Below, one piece after another: positions 1-10,113 of a stretch of DNA of 59,987 nt. Every line of letters starts with the position of its first letter. Position 1 is the first letter of the stretch. This stretch comes from Saprospiraceae bacterium. GTDB taxonomy: Bacteria; Bacteroidota; Bacteroidia; Chitinophagales; Saprospiraceae. Where the stretch lies: assembly GCA_016787525.1 (NCBI GenBank), contig JAEUUP010000083.1, forward strand, positions 1 to 59,987. The letters run 5' to 3'. The notes below the pieces were generated by a model. It had not been told where the DNA came from. It saw only the letters and a list, made by a program, of their open reading frames with translations, and ran no database searches. Made by a program: the position numbers and the translations under genes.

Positions 1-218
1 TAAGTAATCAGAAATAAGTTTTCGCGTGTTTGATACTCACTGTTTTGCGCTACGCGCAAAAGACGTACGTTGAAAGTTTTTCTATTGGAGCGAGCGATTT
101 TTTGATTACAATTTTGGCTTTGCCAAAATTGTAATCAAAAAATCGCTCGCTCCTCAAAGTCCTTTTCGCCGCCAAAGGCGGCGTGTGAAATGCACGAAAA
201 CTTATTTTTGACTACTTA
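1..218. repeat. Cloverleaf palindromic element, copy 1
   Basis: The ends are inverted repeats: the left end reads TAAGTAATCAGAAATAAG and the right end, reversed, TAAGTAGTCAAAAATAAG. Inside are a side hairpin TTTTGCGC/GCGCAAAA, a perfect 32-bp central stem (87-118 with 122-153, 3-nt loop) and a hairpin CGCCGCC/GGCGGCG. A copy of identical length lies at 12014-12231, and relatives with different stems lie at 39066, 48994 and 54957. The element starts with TAA at the first base of the window, so the gene before it may end exactly here, as seen for the other copies. MITE-like or structured 3'-UTR element. Confidence 0.85.
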
Positions 219-264
219 TAAAGTCAGATGGATGAGTATCTGGTTGTCCAGTTGACAACTGAAA

Positions 265-702
265 TCAGCGTATATAATGCCCGACTAAAATATAGCTCAT
301 CAAAATCACAACTGTAGCTGTCAATACCCCTATCGTGATATTCTTTAGTCTGTCTTTACTGAGGGGAGGGATACGGATAAATGAATAGTGGGCTTGAGAT
401 GTAGCAGTATTATTATCCAATTGCACTAAAAACAATTCATAGAAATTACCCAATTTATTTTTTTGGTCGGCTTCTAATACTTCAGTTTCGGGCTTATTTA
501 AAGTATAAGCCGCTAAAAAACCTAAGAGTGACTCCCTTGGGTTCGCTGTTTCACCATTCAAGAATCGTTTAATCGTTTTGTTGCAAGGTAAATGACAGTT
601 AGGGTAGGCTTCTTTCAACTTATGTGAAATTTGCAAAGGGTCTCGTTCGATGTTTGCCTTTTCTAAGAAAGCCGTAGATAGTTTTCTGTATATTGGATTC
701 AT
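265..702 (-). CDS. Hypothetical protein with C-terminal membrane anchor
   Basis: A 145-residue protein of unknown function. The N-terminal half (about residues 1-75) is a compact charged/helical region containing SHKLKEAYPNCHLPCNKTIK, which could be a small helix-turn-helix-like fold, though no known domain is recognised with certainty. A single hydrophobic segment closes the protein (about residues 120-143), so it is probably tail-anchored in the inner membrane with the N-terminus in the cytoplasm. One dispersed 10-mer lies in frame as PPLSKDR just before the anchor. It stands alone between the palindromic element and a long AT-rich gap and reads away from the giant gene at 2021. Reading frame and start ATG at 702 look normal. 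Confidence 0.6.
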   Translation of the reverse strand: MNPIYRKLSTAFLEKANIERDPLQISHKLKEAYPNCHLPCNKTIKRFLNGETANPRESLLGFLAAYTLNKPETEVLEADQKNKLGNFYELFLVQLDNNTATSQAHYSFIRIPPLSKDRLKNITIGVLTATVVILMSYILVGHYIR

Positions 703-2020
703 TCTAACTTTTTTAAGTAATTAAAAATTAAGCTCATTCATTGATTCATACAGTAAAATTTAGCGATCGGTGAGTAATGAATATATAGGCTTTGTTTGTT
801 AATAAGCATAAAAGAAGTTTTCAAATACTGTAACAGCATTTGAAAATAGATGGATAGTATGCATTTTAATTATACCAAAATAAAATGTGAAGCTCGGTTT
901 TTAGGATAGTTATTCAAAATTAGAATAACTCATACGGAGAGTGAATATCCGAATAATTGCTCATAGGTTTTTTAAAATAATTAAAGAATGTAAGTTCGTT
1001 TGTTCCAATAAAGTTGTTTTTAGATGTTTTTGTCATAAAACCAAGTATTTTATAAGTCTGTTACTTATTAAAATGATTCGATAACCGTTTATTTGTTTAA
1101 TGATGTGAGGCGGTTTGGTATTTTTACGTTTTATAATTTTGGGTGAGGAGAAATCTACTGAAAGTAACTTAATATATTGGATATTATTTATTTATTGAAC
1201 ATGGTAGTAAAATTTGTCCATTAATAAGCCGCTTGTTTTACGAATACAAATTTATAAGTTGTATTTTACATTTGCAACACTTTTTAAAAATATAATTTAA
1301 AAATCAATGTATTTTTTTAGTCTTAAATTAAGTTCTCATCTTTTTAGGTCATATCATCTGTCTTTATAGACATATTTTTTCTTATAAATGGACACAATTT
1401 GGATTAACTTAAAAAAGTTATCCAAATATTTAAGATAGAATGTAAACTATTTTATACCTCATTTTAATTATTGTATCTCAACGATAAATGTTGGACTTCC
1501 AAATGTTCTTCTTAGGTCTTAAAATAGGCTAAAAACGACACTTTTGAGCGAATTGCATTGGTTTTGACAGCTTGGACAGAGTTTGTCCACTGTGGACAAA
1601 GCATAAAATGGTGTGTCCATAAGTGGTCTTAGTCTGTCCATGAGGGGACAAAATATTCCCAGTCAAATGTCCACCTGTCTATTGTTGCTTATCGAAATAA
1701 GTCCTATAAACTTGTGTATCGGTTTGAACTGAGAATCGCAATTTACTAATCAAAAAATTTTTAATCAATGAAAAACTTTCTACAAGCGCACCATCTGGTC
1801 GTCTCCCTGCGCTGCTATGTACAGGTTGATATTGAGCCAAGAGGTAACTCACCGAACCAACATTTATCGAACCGAGACACCCCCTCAGTATCAAAACCAT
1901 TGCAATTGACCACAATGGCGTTTTCTCAATCGGAAATTCTCCCCTTTAGTACACCGATACAGAATAATCTAATGGACAAACGGCTTAAACTTCCATACGT
2001 AATATTTTAAAATCTAAATC
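703..2020. other. Long AT-rich intergenic region upstream of giant gene
   Basis: About 1.3 kb without a convincing gene. The part from 703 to about 1550 is very AT-rich with no recognisable element. From about 1570 to 1680 it holds a cluster of TGTCCA/TGGACA half-sites around a perfect palindrome at 1582-1600. Two overlapping opposite-strand ORFs (1768-2010 plus, 1679-1915 minus) show no protein-like features. One dispersed 10-mer lies at 1881. This is probably the control region of the gene at 2021. Confidence 0.6.
1582..1600. promoter_or_regulatory. Operator-like palindrome with TGTCCA cluster
   Basis: TTTGTCCAC T GTGGACAAA is a perfect 19-bp palindrome. Further half-sites occur nearby: TGGACA at 1573, TGTCCA at 1614, 1635 and 1668, plus TTGTCCA near 1214, TGGACA near 1388 and 1973. 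The clustering about 400 bp before the giant secreted-protein gene suggests a regulator-binding region; the regulator is unknown. Confidence 0.4.
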
Positions 2021-5000
2021 ATGAATATTTTGAACAAACATTTTACGGGTTTTTCACCTGTTTCGCAAACATATGAAAAGCGGAATAGGATGCACCCGTA
2101 CCTTTCCCTATTTTTAGCAGGCGTTTTTTTTCTGCTATTTGGTAGTACAGCTCTTTTGGGGCAATCACCTCAGACATTTACAAGTAGTGGAACTTTCACT
2201 GTTCCTGCGGGTGTGACTGGCGTTACTGTCGAGCTTTGGGGAGGTGGTGGCGCAGGTGGCGGCGCTACGAATGCCTTAAGAACAACTGGCGGCGGCGGCG
2301 GCGGTGGCACTTATACTAAAGCGACAAATGTAAGCGTGACACCCGGACAAGTGATAAACGTAACGGTGGGTGCAGGAGGTATTGCTGTCACTGGAGCAAA
2401 TGGTGGTGCGGGAGGTACTTCAATTTTTGGTTCATCTTCACCCGTTTCTGCCATTGGAGGCAACGGAGGGTTGCTTAATACAGGTACAACTGCTGGTACA
2501 CTCAATGGTGCCGGTGCTGCAGCAGCGATAGGCATTACATACAATGGTGGCGCAGGTGGTACAGGTAATGCAGTAACAACAGGTACGGCACAACTTTATA
2601 GTGGTGGTGGCGGCGGTGGTGCTGGTGCTGGTGGTAACGGTAACGCCCCTACGCCCATAGGTATCGAAGCTGGTGTAGGTGGTATCGCTGGAGCTGGCAC
2701 AGCTGGTGGCAATGGTGCTGCGGGAGTCAATACTTTAGGCGGTGGTAATGGCGCTGCAGCTACTCAACTAGCAGGTGGTGGTAGTGGTGGTCGCAATGCA
2801 ACCACTCTGATTCAAGCACAAAGAGCAGGTGGCAATGGTTTCAGAGGTCAAGTCATTGTTACATGGGAAGCACCTATCTTGACTATTACTGGTGGTACAA
2901 CGGCACACGGTGGTTCTTGTGTAGCTAGTGCAGCAAGTTCTATAACTTATACGATTACAAATACAAGTGCCATATCAGCGACGAATGGTCTTGTTTTGAC
3001 ATCAAATGATCCTCAATTTGTCATCAGCAATTTGTCATCTACAACTATAGCCCCCCTCAGTAGTGTGACTTTTGATGTGACATTCACACCTACAAGTAGT
3101 GGTTCAAAAAGTGCAATAGTAACAGTATCGAGTTTAAATACAACACTGGGTAACACACCAACTATCTCTTTGACAGGAACAGGAACAGCTCCGCCTAATG
3201 CACCAACAATTGGTACAATCACTCAACCTACTTGTGCAGTCACAACAGGCAGTGTCCAATTGACAGGGTTACCAAGTGGTAGTTGGACAATTGTAGCGAG
3301 TAATGGTGGTGGTACCATATCTGGTTCTGGTAGTACAACCACATTCACTGGTTTGACGGCAGGAGCATCTTACACTTTCAAAGTGACAGATAATACAACT
3401 GGTTGTACATCTGTGCCTTCAAGCGCAGCAACTATTGATGCAGACCCAACAGCAACGATTACACTGACTTCAGCGACAGGTACAGATGCTCAATCGGTCT
3501 GTTTAGCAGATGCCATTACAGATATTACGTACAATATTACAGGCGCAACGGGTGCAACTTTGACGGGTCAACCCCAGAATATTAATGGTGTGTATAATAA
3601 TGGTGTATTCACAATCAGTGGAACGACATTCAATATGGCAGCACCAGGTCTTTACACCTACACCATTTCAACGCTTGGTGGTTGTGGTACTGTGACTAAA
3701 ACAGGCACAATCAATGTCGTTAATAATCCTAATATCATTACATTAACATCTGCACCGACGACGACAGCACAATCTATTTGCTTTGGTTCACCAGTTACAA
3801 ATATTACATACAGTACTACCAATGCTTCAGGTGCAACATTTTCAGGCTTACCTGCGGGTGTTACAGGTTCTTGGGCAAGTAATGCTGTTACCATCAGTGG
3901 TACACCCACAGTAGCGGGTACATTTAATTATACAGTGACACTGACAGGCGGCTGCTCTAACCCTGTAGTGACAGCCACAGGAACTATTACAGTTGGACCT
4001 AAAACGACGATTAGTTATGCCAGCACACCTTATTGTACAGCAGGTGGCACTGCGTCAGTGACTTTTTCGGGCGAAAGTGGTGGAACATACTCTGCACCTA
4101 TGGGATTATCTATCAATTCGGGTACAGGTGATATTGATTTAGCTGCAAGTAGTGCAGGTGTTTATACCATAACATACACTTATCTGAGTTCTTGTGGGAG
4201 TACACTGACAGCTACGACGACAGTTACAGTTAATACAACACCATCCGTTTCATTATCCCCCCTCAGTATAACAGGTTGTATTGGTTCCCCTGTAACGATA
4301 AACTCATTAGTTTCGCCTGCAACACAGCCCAACTATATCCATGTTTGGTCAGTATCGGGCAATGTTTCAAACGTTACAACAGGCGGTACATCGGCTTTAA
4401 CAACATCTAGTGCTACTTTTACTGGCAATGCACAAGGTTCGGTTGTTGTCAACTACAAAGTGACAGACGGCAACGGTTGTATGTCCCAAACCGTGTCAAC
4501 AAACGTAACAATTGACGCACCTCCTGTGCCAACAAGCGCAGGAACTAATCAAACACAGTGCGAAAACGGTGTGTTCCAATTAGCAGCAAGCATGGCTGGG
4601 CAACCTTCTGGTGCATTAGGCACTTGGAGTGGTAGTGGTGTGATGTTTTCAAACGTCAATGACCCCAATGCAACAGCTTCAGGTTTGGTAGCGGGTACTT
4701 CTACTACTTTGACGTGGACAGTGTCAAATGGTTCTTGTTCATCTACTTCAGCCACAGTGACGTTGACCAATCAATTCATCAGATTGAGCAGTCCTTTGAT
4801 GGCTTCAGCTTGTAGTGGTTCTCCATTTGTTTACATTCCGACAAGTGCAACAGCAGGAGCATCATTCAGTTGGACTCGTCCAGCTGTGGCAGGCATCAGT
4901 AACGCGGCTGTAACGAATGGTGTTGGTAATGTTTCTGAAACGTTAATTAACACAACAAATACACCTATTGATGTAGTTTATTTATTTACAACTTCTGCAA

Positions 5001-8000
5001 ATGGTTGTAGCAATGCTATACCAGAATTTGTGGTTGTCACAGTCAATCCAAAACCTGCCGTCACGAATATGACAGCGACTATTTGTAGCAACGCAGGTTT
5101 CGCATTGACACCTACGGATGGTGTAAATGGCTCAGTCCCAATGGGTACAACTTACGCATGGTCAGCCCCCTCAGTAACAGGTGGCATGACAGGCGGCGTA
5201 GCAGGTAGTGGTTCAAGTACAATAACGGGCATTTTATCAAACGCTACAAGTGCATTGCAAACAGCAACTTACACCGTTACACCAACGGCTAATGGTTGTG
5301 CGGGCAGTTCATTTACAGTGACAGTCAGTGTAAAACCACTTCCTGCCATCACTGCAATGACGACTTCCACTTGCAGTAATACAAGTTTTACAGTTACTCC
5401 TACTAATGGTACAAACGGCTTTGTACCAACAGGTACAACTTACACATGGACGACCCCCTCAGTAACAGGTGGTATGACAGGCGGTGTTTCGGGTAGTGGC
5501 TCAAACATAGGCGGTTCATTGACAAACAGTACTACCTCTAATCAAACTGCGACTTACACCGTCACACCAACAGCTGACGGTTGTGCAGGCGCAACATTTA
5601 CGGTAACGGTCACTGTTAAACCTACACCAAGTTTGAGTAGCTCACTATCAATTGCAGCTATTTGTAGTGGTTCTTTGGCGACTTATACGCCAACAAGTGC
5701 CTTGTCAGGCGCAACATTTAGTTGGTCAAGAGCCGCCGTTTCAGGTATTACTCAACCTACTACGACAGGTACAGGTGGTATTAACGAAACATTGACAAAT
5801 ACAACAGCTAACCCAATAACAGTCACTTATGTATATGTCACAACGGCAAATGGTTGTAGCAATGCCTCAACTCCTCAATCTGTAACAGTTGTCGTCAATC
5901 CAAAACCGACATTGAGTAGCGCATTGACAGGAGCAATTTGCAGTGGGACTTCTTTTAGCTATACAGCAATGAGCGCAACGGTTGGTACAACATTCGCTTG
6001 GACTCGTGCTGCCGTCACAGGCATTACTGAGGGGGCATCATCAGGTAGCGGGAATATTCTTGAAACATTGACAAATACCACAACAGCACCTATAAATGTC
6101 ACTTATGTCTATACCTTGTCAGCAAATGGCTGTACAAATACGCAAAATGTTGTGGTAACAGTCAATCCAACGCCAAAATTGAGTAGTGCTTTGTCAATAG
6201 CGGCGATTTGTAGTGGTGCTACAGCCAGTTATACGGCAACAAGTGCCACATCAGGCGCAACATTTGCTTGGTCTCGTGCAACAGTTTCTGGTATCACAGA
6301 GGTTGGAACTTCTGGCACAGGTAACGTAAGCGAAACTTTAACCAATACGACGACTGCACCTATCACAGTCACTTATGCCTACACTATCACAGCAAATGGT
6401 TGTAGCAACCCTCAAAGTGTGACGGTTGTTGTCAATCCTAAACCAAAATTGAGCAGCGCATTGTCCATTGCCGCGATTTGTAGTGGTACAACCGTGAATT
6501 ATACACCCACAAGTGCCACATCAGGTGCAACATTCGCATGGACACGAGCAGTAGTATCTGGTATTTCAAACGCAGCTGGTTCAGGCTCAGGCAATATCAG
6601 TGAAATTTTGACCAATACGACCAATGCACCTATCACAGTCACTTATTCAATCACAACAACAGCAAATAGTTGTAGTGGTACGGCTGAAAACGTAACGGTA
6701 GTGGTCAATCCAAAATTGACTTTGAGCAGCACTTTGACACCTACGGCAATTTGCAGTGGTTCGACATTCGCTTATTCGGCAACAAGCCCTGTATCGGGTG
6801 CTGTGTTTTCATGGACACGGGCGGCTGTTGCAGGCATCTCTCAAGCTGCTATTACAACACCAGTGGTGAGTGCTAGCATTAGTGAGATGTTGACTAATAC
6901 GACAAATGCATCCATTTCTGTTACTTATACATTTGTCATAACCGCTAATGGTTGTTCAAATTCTGAAAGCGTTACAGTCGTAGTGAAGCCAACACCTTCG
7001 GTAAACAATGCAACAGTGGCGACTTGTAGTGGCGGGACATTTGCAGTTTTGCCACAAAACGGGGTCAATGGCAATATTCCGACAGGTACAACTTATAGCT
7101 GGGCAGCCCCCTCAGTAACAGGCGGCATGACAGGTGGTGCTGGTGGTAGCAACGCACCTATTGTCAACGGCACATTGACCAATACAACGTCAACGGCACA
7201 AACAGCAACTTACACTGTGACGCCATCAGCGAATGGTTGTGCAGGTACACCGTTTACAGTTACTGTAACGGTTAGTCCAAAAGCCAATATTACGAATATG
7301 ACAGCTGCCATTTGTAGCGGTGGAACGTTTACTGCCACACCAACAGATGGTATCAATGGCACTGTTCCAATGGGTACAACATACAGTTGGGCAGCACCCT
7401 CAGTAACGGGTGGTATGACAGGCGGCGCATCAGGCAGTGGTGCAAGTGCTATTTCTGGCACATTGGTGAATAATACGACAGCAGCTCAAACGGCTACTTA
7501 TAATGTAACGGCTACAACGGGTTCTTGTACAAGCACACCATTTACAGTAATAGTGACGGTAAATCCTACGCCACAAATAACAGGTACAACGGCGACTGTT
7601 TGTCATGGCAGCACTTTCAAATTCACACCACAAGATGGCGTTGACGGACGCGTTCCGACTGGTACAACTTATAGCTGGCCTGGCAACACGGGCGCTAATA
7701 CAAGTGTAGAGTTTGTTGTCTCGAATTTGACAAGTTCGCCCATAACATCAACTTACCAAATCACACCGACAGTAGGTGGTTGTGTGGGCAGTGCATTTAA
7801 TATTGTATTAACCATTTACCCAACACCGAGCATTTCTGGGCCGACAGCCGTTTGCGTGGGCTCGAAAATCACTTTGACATCAGGTTCTACACCTGCTTCG
7901 AGTGGAGCTTGGGTTTCTTCCGCACCATCAATTGCAACCGTAAATGCAACTGGCGAAGTAACAGGTGTGGCAGCAGGTACCACCAATATTACATTTACAG

Positions 8001-9997
8001 ACGTTGCAGGATGTACAAACACGGTGACAATAACGGTCAATCCAAGACCCAAAGCAACTTTAACAACTGCCAATGGGGCGACTTTCATCAGTCAAGGAGC
8101 CTGTTCATTGCAGCTTAATGCCGCTATTACAGGTGGTCAGTCACCTTATTCACCTAATACATGGTCTTCAACATCGTCGTTGTTACAATTTAGCAGTTTA
8201 ACAGGTATGTCCACTTCGGTATCTTCTTCTACATCAAGCCCTATAACAATACCAGCAAGTGTGACTATTAATTTTGAAACAATAGATGCTAACGGTTGCC
8301 TTTCAGAGGTATCGCCTATTTCATTGACGATTTATCCAGAGCTGCAAGCAACTATTACAGGTGGTTCAGGTGTATGTATATCAGCAACATTGGCTTTGTC
8401 AGCTTCTATCACAGGTGGTAATGCAACAGGTAGAACAGTGACTTGGATTTCATCTAACACAGCTATTGCCACAGTCAACTCAATGGGCGTAGTGACAGGT
8501 ATAGCCGCGGGTACAGCCGATATTACACTAACAGTGACTGATGCCAATGGCTGCTCTGTTTCCAAAACCCAAACGGTTACAGTCAATGCATCATCTGTTT
8601 CTACATCAACAATCAACAATATTAGTTGCAATGGTGCTAATGATGGTATTATCTGTTTGTCAACAACGGGAGCTTCTCCTTTTACTTATTCTTGGAGCAA
8701 TGGCGTTTCTGGTTCATCTAATTGTAATGCAGGTTTAGTAGCAGGTACTTATGCCGTAACAACAACTGATAACAATGGTTGTACATCAACATTGACAGGT
8801 TTGACAATCACTGAACCTGCAGCAATCTCTGCAACTATTTCAGGCTCAACCGCCGTTTGTCAAGGTGGAACGGCCCCCTCAGTAACTTTCACTGGCGCAG
8901 GTGGCACAGCACCTTATACATTCACATATCAAATCAACAATGGTTCTAATCAGACAGTTACAACAACTTCTGGCAATAGCGTCACTGTTGCACAGTCAAC
9001 AGCTTCGGCAGGTACATTTATTTATACTTTAGTGAGTGTTACAAGTGGTGTTTGTACAAAAACGCAAACAGGTTCTGCAACCATCAACATCGGTGCACCT
9101 ATAACAGGAATAGTATCAGCTGGACCAGACCAACCAGCTGTGGGTGCTTCTACGACTTTAGCAGCCACTGCCGCACCAAGTGGCACAACAGGGGCATGGT
9201 CAGTTGTACCCGCAAATGCAAGTATTACATTCTCAAATGTTAATGCGGCAAATGCAACGGTTTCAAATCTACCTTTCGGAGCAACAACGCTTCGTTGGAC
9301 GGTTTCAAACACAGGTGGTTGCTCTACAAGTGATGATGTGGTTTTGACGCGTATTTCAATCACATTGGATATTGTTGCTGCATTGGAAGGCCCTCTTGAC
9401 AATGCTACTGGTCGCATGAATGCCAATATCAGACTTTTATCAAATTTCCCTACCGATGGCTCGGGCAACCCAAGTCTTGCTGTTCGTTCAGTAACGGGTC
9501 TCTATGCCATAGTGGATTGGATAACAGTCGAATTGAGAACAGTGGGTAATGTTCCTGCAACAGGTAACTATGTACGTCAAGGTCTAATCAGAACAGATGG
9601 TCATATTGTGGAAGCAGCCGATGGTATATCGCCGCTCAAATTTGACGTGCCAGATGGCAACTATTTCATTGTCGTCAATCACAGAAACCACATCGGTTTC
9701 CGTTCAAATACGCAAGAAAATTTGACTGCATCAGCTTCTCCGATTAATTTAAATTTTGCGGTTGGTAATGTTTTAGCCTATGGAACAGGTAGTTTGAAAT
9801 TTATCAATGGTGTTTACTGTGCTTTTGCAGGCGATTGTAGTACCGATGAAAATATCACGGCGACTGACTACAATCAATGGAAACCTAAACGCTTTGTTGA
9901 TGGCTACGAACCTGCAGACTTTAACTTAGATGGTACAGTTGATTCAAGAGATTATAGCTTATGGAATCCAAATCGTTTCCAATCAGCGCAATATTAG
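2021..9997 (+). CDS. Giant secreted Ig/PKD/SprB-like repeat protein
   Basis: A 2,658-residue exported protein, probably a surface adhesin or gliding/matrix component. A hydrophobic export signal lies at about residues 27-47 (LFLAGVFFLLFG), preceded by the long basic leader typical of large Bacteroidota surface proteins; an alternative start is the ATG at 2090. Then come a Gly-rich domain (about 70-285, WGGGGAGGG), a choice-of-anchor-D/HYDIN-like domain (about 320-390), many Cys-marked PKD-like modules of about 80 residues (CSG...FSWTR...NGCS, about 1000-1860), two BIG2-like domains (about 1935-2010 and 2110-2190, with SIATV and GVVTGIAAGT), SprB-like repeats (about 2195-2330), and a C-terminal region with a dockerin-like calcium motif (DFNLDGTVDSRDY, about 2630). 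No type IX sorting domain is visible at its own end. It carries seven exact dispersed 10-mers, four in repeated modules. Confidence 0.85.
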   Translation: MNILNKHFTGFSPVSQTYEKRNRMHPYLSLFLAGVFFLLFGSTALLGQSPQTFTSSGTFTVPAGVTGVTVELWGGGGAGGGATNALRTTGGGGGGGTYTKATNVSVTPGQVINVTVGAGGIAVTGANGGAGGTSIFGSSSPVSAIGGNGGLLNTGTTAGTLNGAGAAAAIGITYNGGAGGTGNAVTTGTAQLYSGGGGGGAGAGGNGNAPTPIGIEAGVGGIAGAGTAGGNGAAGVNTLGGGNGAAATQLAGGGSGGRNATTLIQAQRAGGNGFRGQVIVTWEAPILTITGGTTAHGGSCVASAASSITYTITNTSAISATNGLVLTSNDPQFVISNLSSTTIAPLSSVTFDVTFTPTSSGSKSAIVTVSSLNTTLGNTPTISLTGTGTAPPNAPTIGTITQPTCAVTTGSVQLTGLPSGSWTIVASNGGGTISGSGSTTTFTGLTAGASYTFKVTDNTTGCTSVPSSAATIDADPTATITLTSATGTDAQSVCLADAITDITYNITGATGATLTGQPQNINGVYNNGVFTISGTTFNMAAPGLYTYTISTLGGCGTVTKTGTINVVNNPNIITLTSAPTTTAQSICFGSPVTNITYSTTNASGATFSGLPAGVTGSWASNAVTISGTPTVAGTFNYTVTLTGGCSNPVVTATGTITVGPKTTISYASTPYCTAGGTASVTFSGESGGTYSAPMGLSINSGTGDIDLAASSAGVYTITYTYLSSCGSTLTATTTVTVNTTPSVSLSPLSITGCIGSPVTINSLVSPATQPNYIHVWSVSGNVSNVTTGGTSALTTSSATFTGNAQGSVVVNYKVTDGNGCMSQTVSTNVTIDAPPVPTSAGTNQTQCENGVFQLAASMAGQPSGALGTWSGSGVMFSNVNDPNATASGLVAGTSTTLTWTVSNGSCSSTSATVTLTNQFIRLSSPLMASACSGSPFVYIPTSATAGASFSWTRPAVAGISNAAVTNGVGNVSETLINTTNTPIDVVYLFTTSANGCSNAIPEFVVVTVNPKPAVTNMTATICSNAGFALTPTDGVNGSVPMGTTYAWSAPSVTGGMTGGVAGSGSSTITGILSNATSALQTATYTVTPTANGCAGSSFTVTVSVKPLPAITAMTTSTCSNTSFTVTPTNGTNGFVPTGTTYTWTTPSVTGGMTGGVSGSGSNIGGSLTNSTTSNQTATYTVTPTADGCAGATFTVTVTVKPTPSLSSSLSIAAICSGSLATYTPTSALSGATFSWSRAAVSGITQPTTTGTGGINETLTNTTANPITVTYVYVTTANGCSNASTPQSVTVVVNPKPTLSSALTGAICSGTSFSYTAMSATVGTTFAWTRAAVTGITEGASSGSGNILETLTNTTTAPINVTYVYTLSANGCTNTQNVVVTVNPTPKLSSALSIAAICSGATASYTATSATSGATFAWSRATVSGITEVGTSGTGNVSETLTNTTTAPITVTYAYTITANGCSNPQSVTVVVNPKPKLSSALSIAAICSGTTVNYTPTSATSGATFAWTRAVVSGISNAAGSGSGNISEILTNTTNAPITVTYSITTTANSCSGTAENVTVVVNPKLTLSSTLTPTAICSGSTFAYSATSPVSGAVFSWTRAAVAGISQAAITTPVVSASISEMLTNTTNASISVTYTFVITANGCSNSESVTVVVKPTPSVNNATVATCSGGTFAVLPQNGVNGNIPTGTTYSWAAPSVTGGMTGGAGGSNAPIVNGTLTNTTSTAQTATYTVTPSANGCAGTPFTVTVTVSPKANITNMTAAICSGGTFTATPTDGINGTVPMGTTYSWAAPSVTGGMTGGASGSGASAISGTLVNNTTAAQTATYNVTATTGSCTSTPFTVIVTVNPTPQITGTTATVCHGSTFKFTPQDGVDGRVPTGTTYSWPGNTGANTSVEFVVSNLTSSPITSTYQITPTVGGCVGSAFNIVLTIYPTPSISGPTAVCVGSKITLTSGSTPASSGAWVSSAPSIATVNATGEVTGVAAGTTNITFTDVAGCTNTVTITVNPRPKATLTTANGATFISQGACSLQLNAAITGGQSPYSPNTWSSTSSLLQFSSLTGMSTSVSSSTSSPITIPASVTINFETIDANGCLSEVSPISLTIYPELQATITGGSGVCISATLALSASITGGNATGRTVTWISSNTAIATVNSMGVVTGIAAGTADITLTVTDANGCSVSKTQTVTVNASSVSTSTINNISCNGANDGIICLSTTGASPFTYSWSNGVSGSSNCNAGLVAGTYAVTTTDNNGCTSTLTGLTITEPAAISATISGSTAVCQGGTAPSVTFTGAGGTAPYTFTYQINNGSNQTVTTTSGNSVTVAQSTASAGTFIYTLVSVTSGVCTKTQTGSATINIGAPITGIVSAGPDQPAVGASTTLAATAAPSGTTGAWSVVPANASITFSNVNAANATVSNLPFGATTLRWTVSNTGGCSTSDDVVLTRISITLDIVAALEGPLDNATGRMNANIRLLSNFPTDGSGNPSLAVRSVTGLYAIVDWITVELRTVGNVPATGNYVRQGLIRTDGHIVEAADGISPLKFDVPDGNYFIVVNHRNHIGFRSNTQENLTASASPINLNFAVGNVLAYGTGSLKFINGVYCAFAGDCSTDENITATDYNQWKPKRFVDGYEPADFNLDGTVDSRDYSLWNPNRFQSAQY

Positions 9998-10016
9998 TAA
10001 ACAAGCGGAAGTAAAC

Positions 10017-10050
10017 CATTTACGCCAAGCCTCAAAACTTGGCGTAAATG
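10017..10050 (+). terminator. Hairpin after giant gene
   Basis: CATTTACGCCAAG pairs perfectly with CTTGGCGTAAATG across an 8-nt loop, 20 bp after the stop codon. There is no strong T-tract, so termination may be weak or the hairpin may protect the transcript. Confidence 0.55.
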
Positions 10051-10113
10051 GCACTCTTTCATATTGCTTAATGGAACGATTTACTATTATTCACCCATTT
10101 TAAATTAGGAAAA

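Noticed and set aside
1768-2010. 80-residue ORF before the giant gene (with an overlapping reverse ORF at 1679-1915)
   Set aside because: No signal, domain or protein-like pattern, and two ORFs overlap on opposite strands. It lies in a probable control region.
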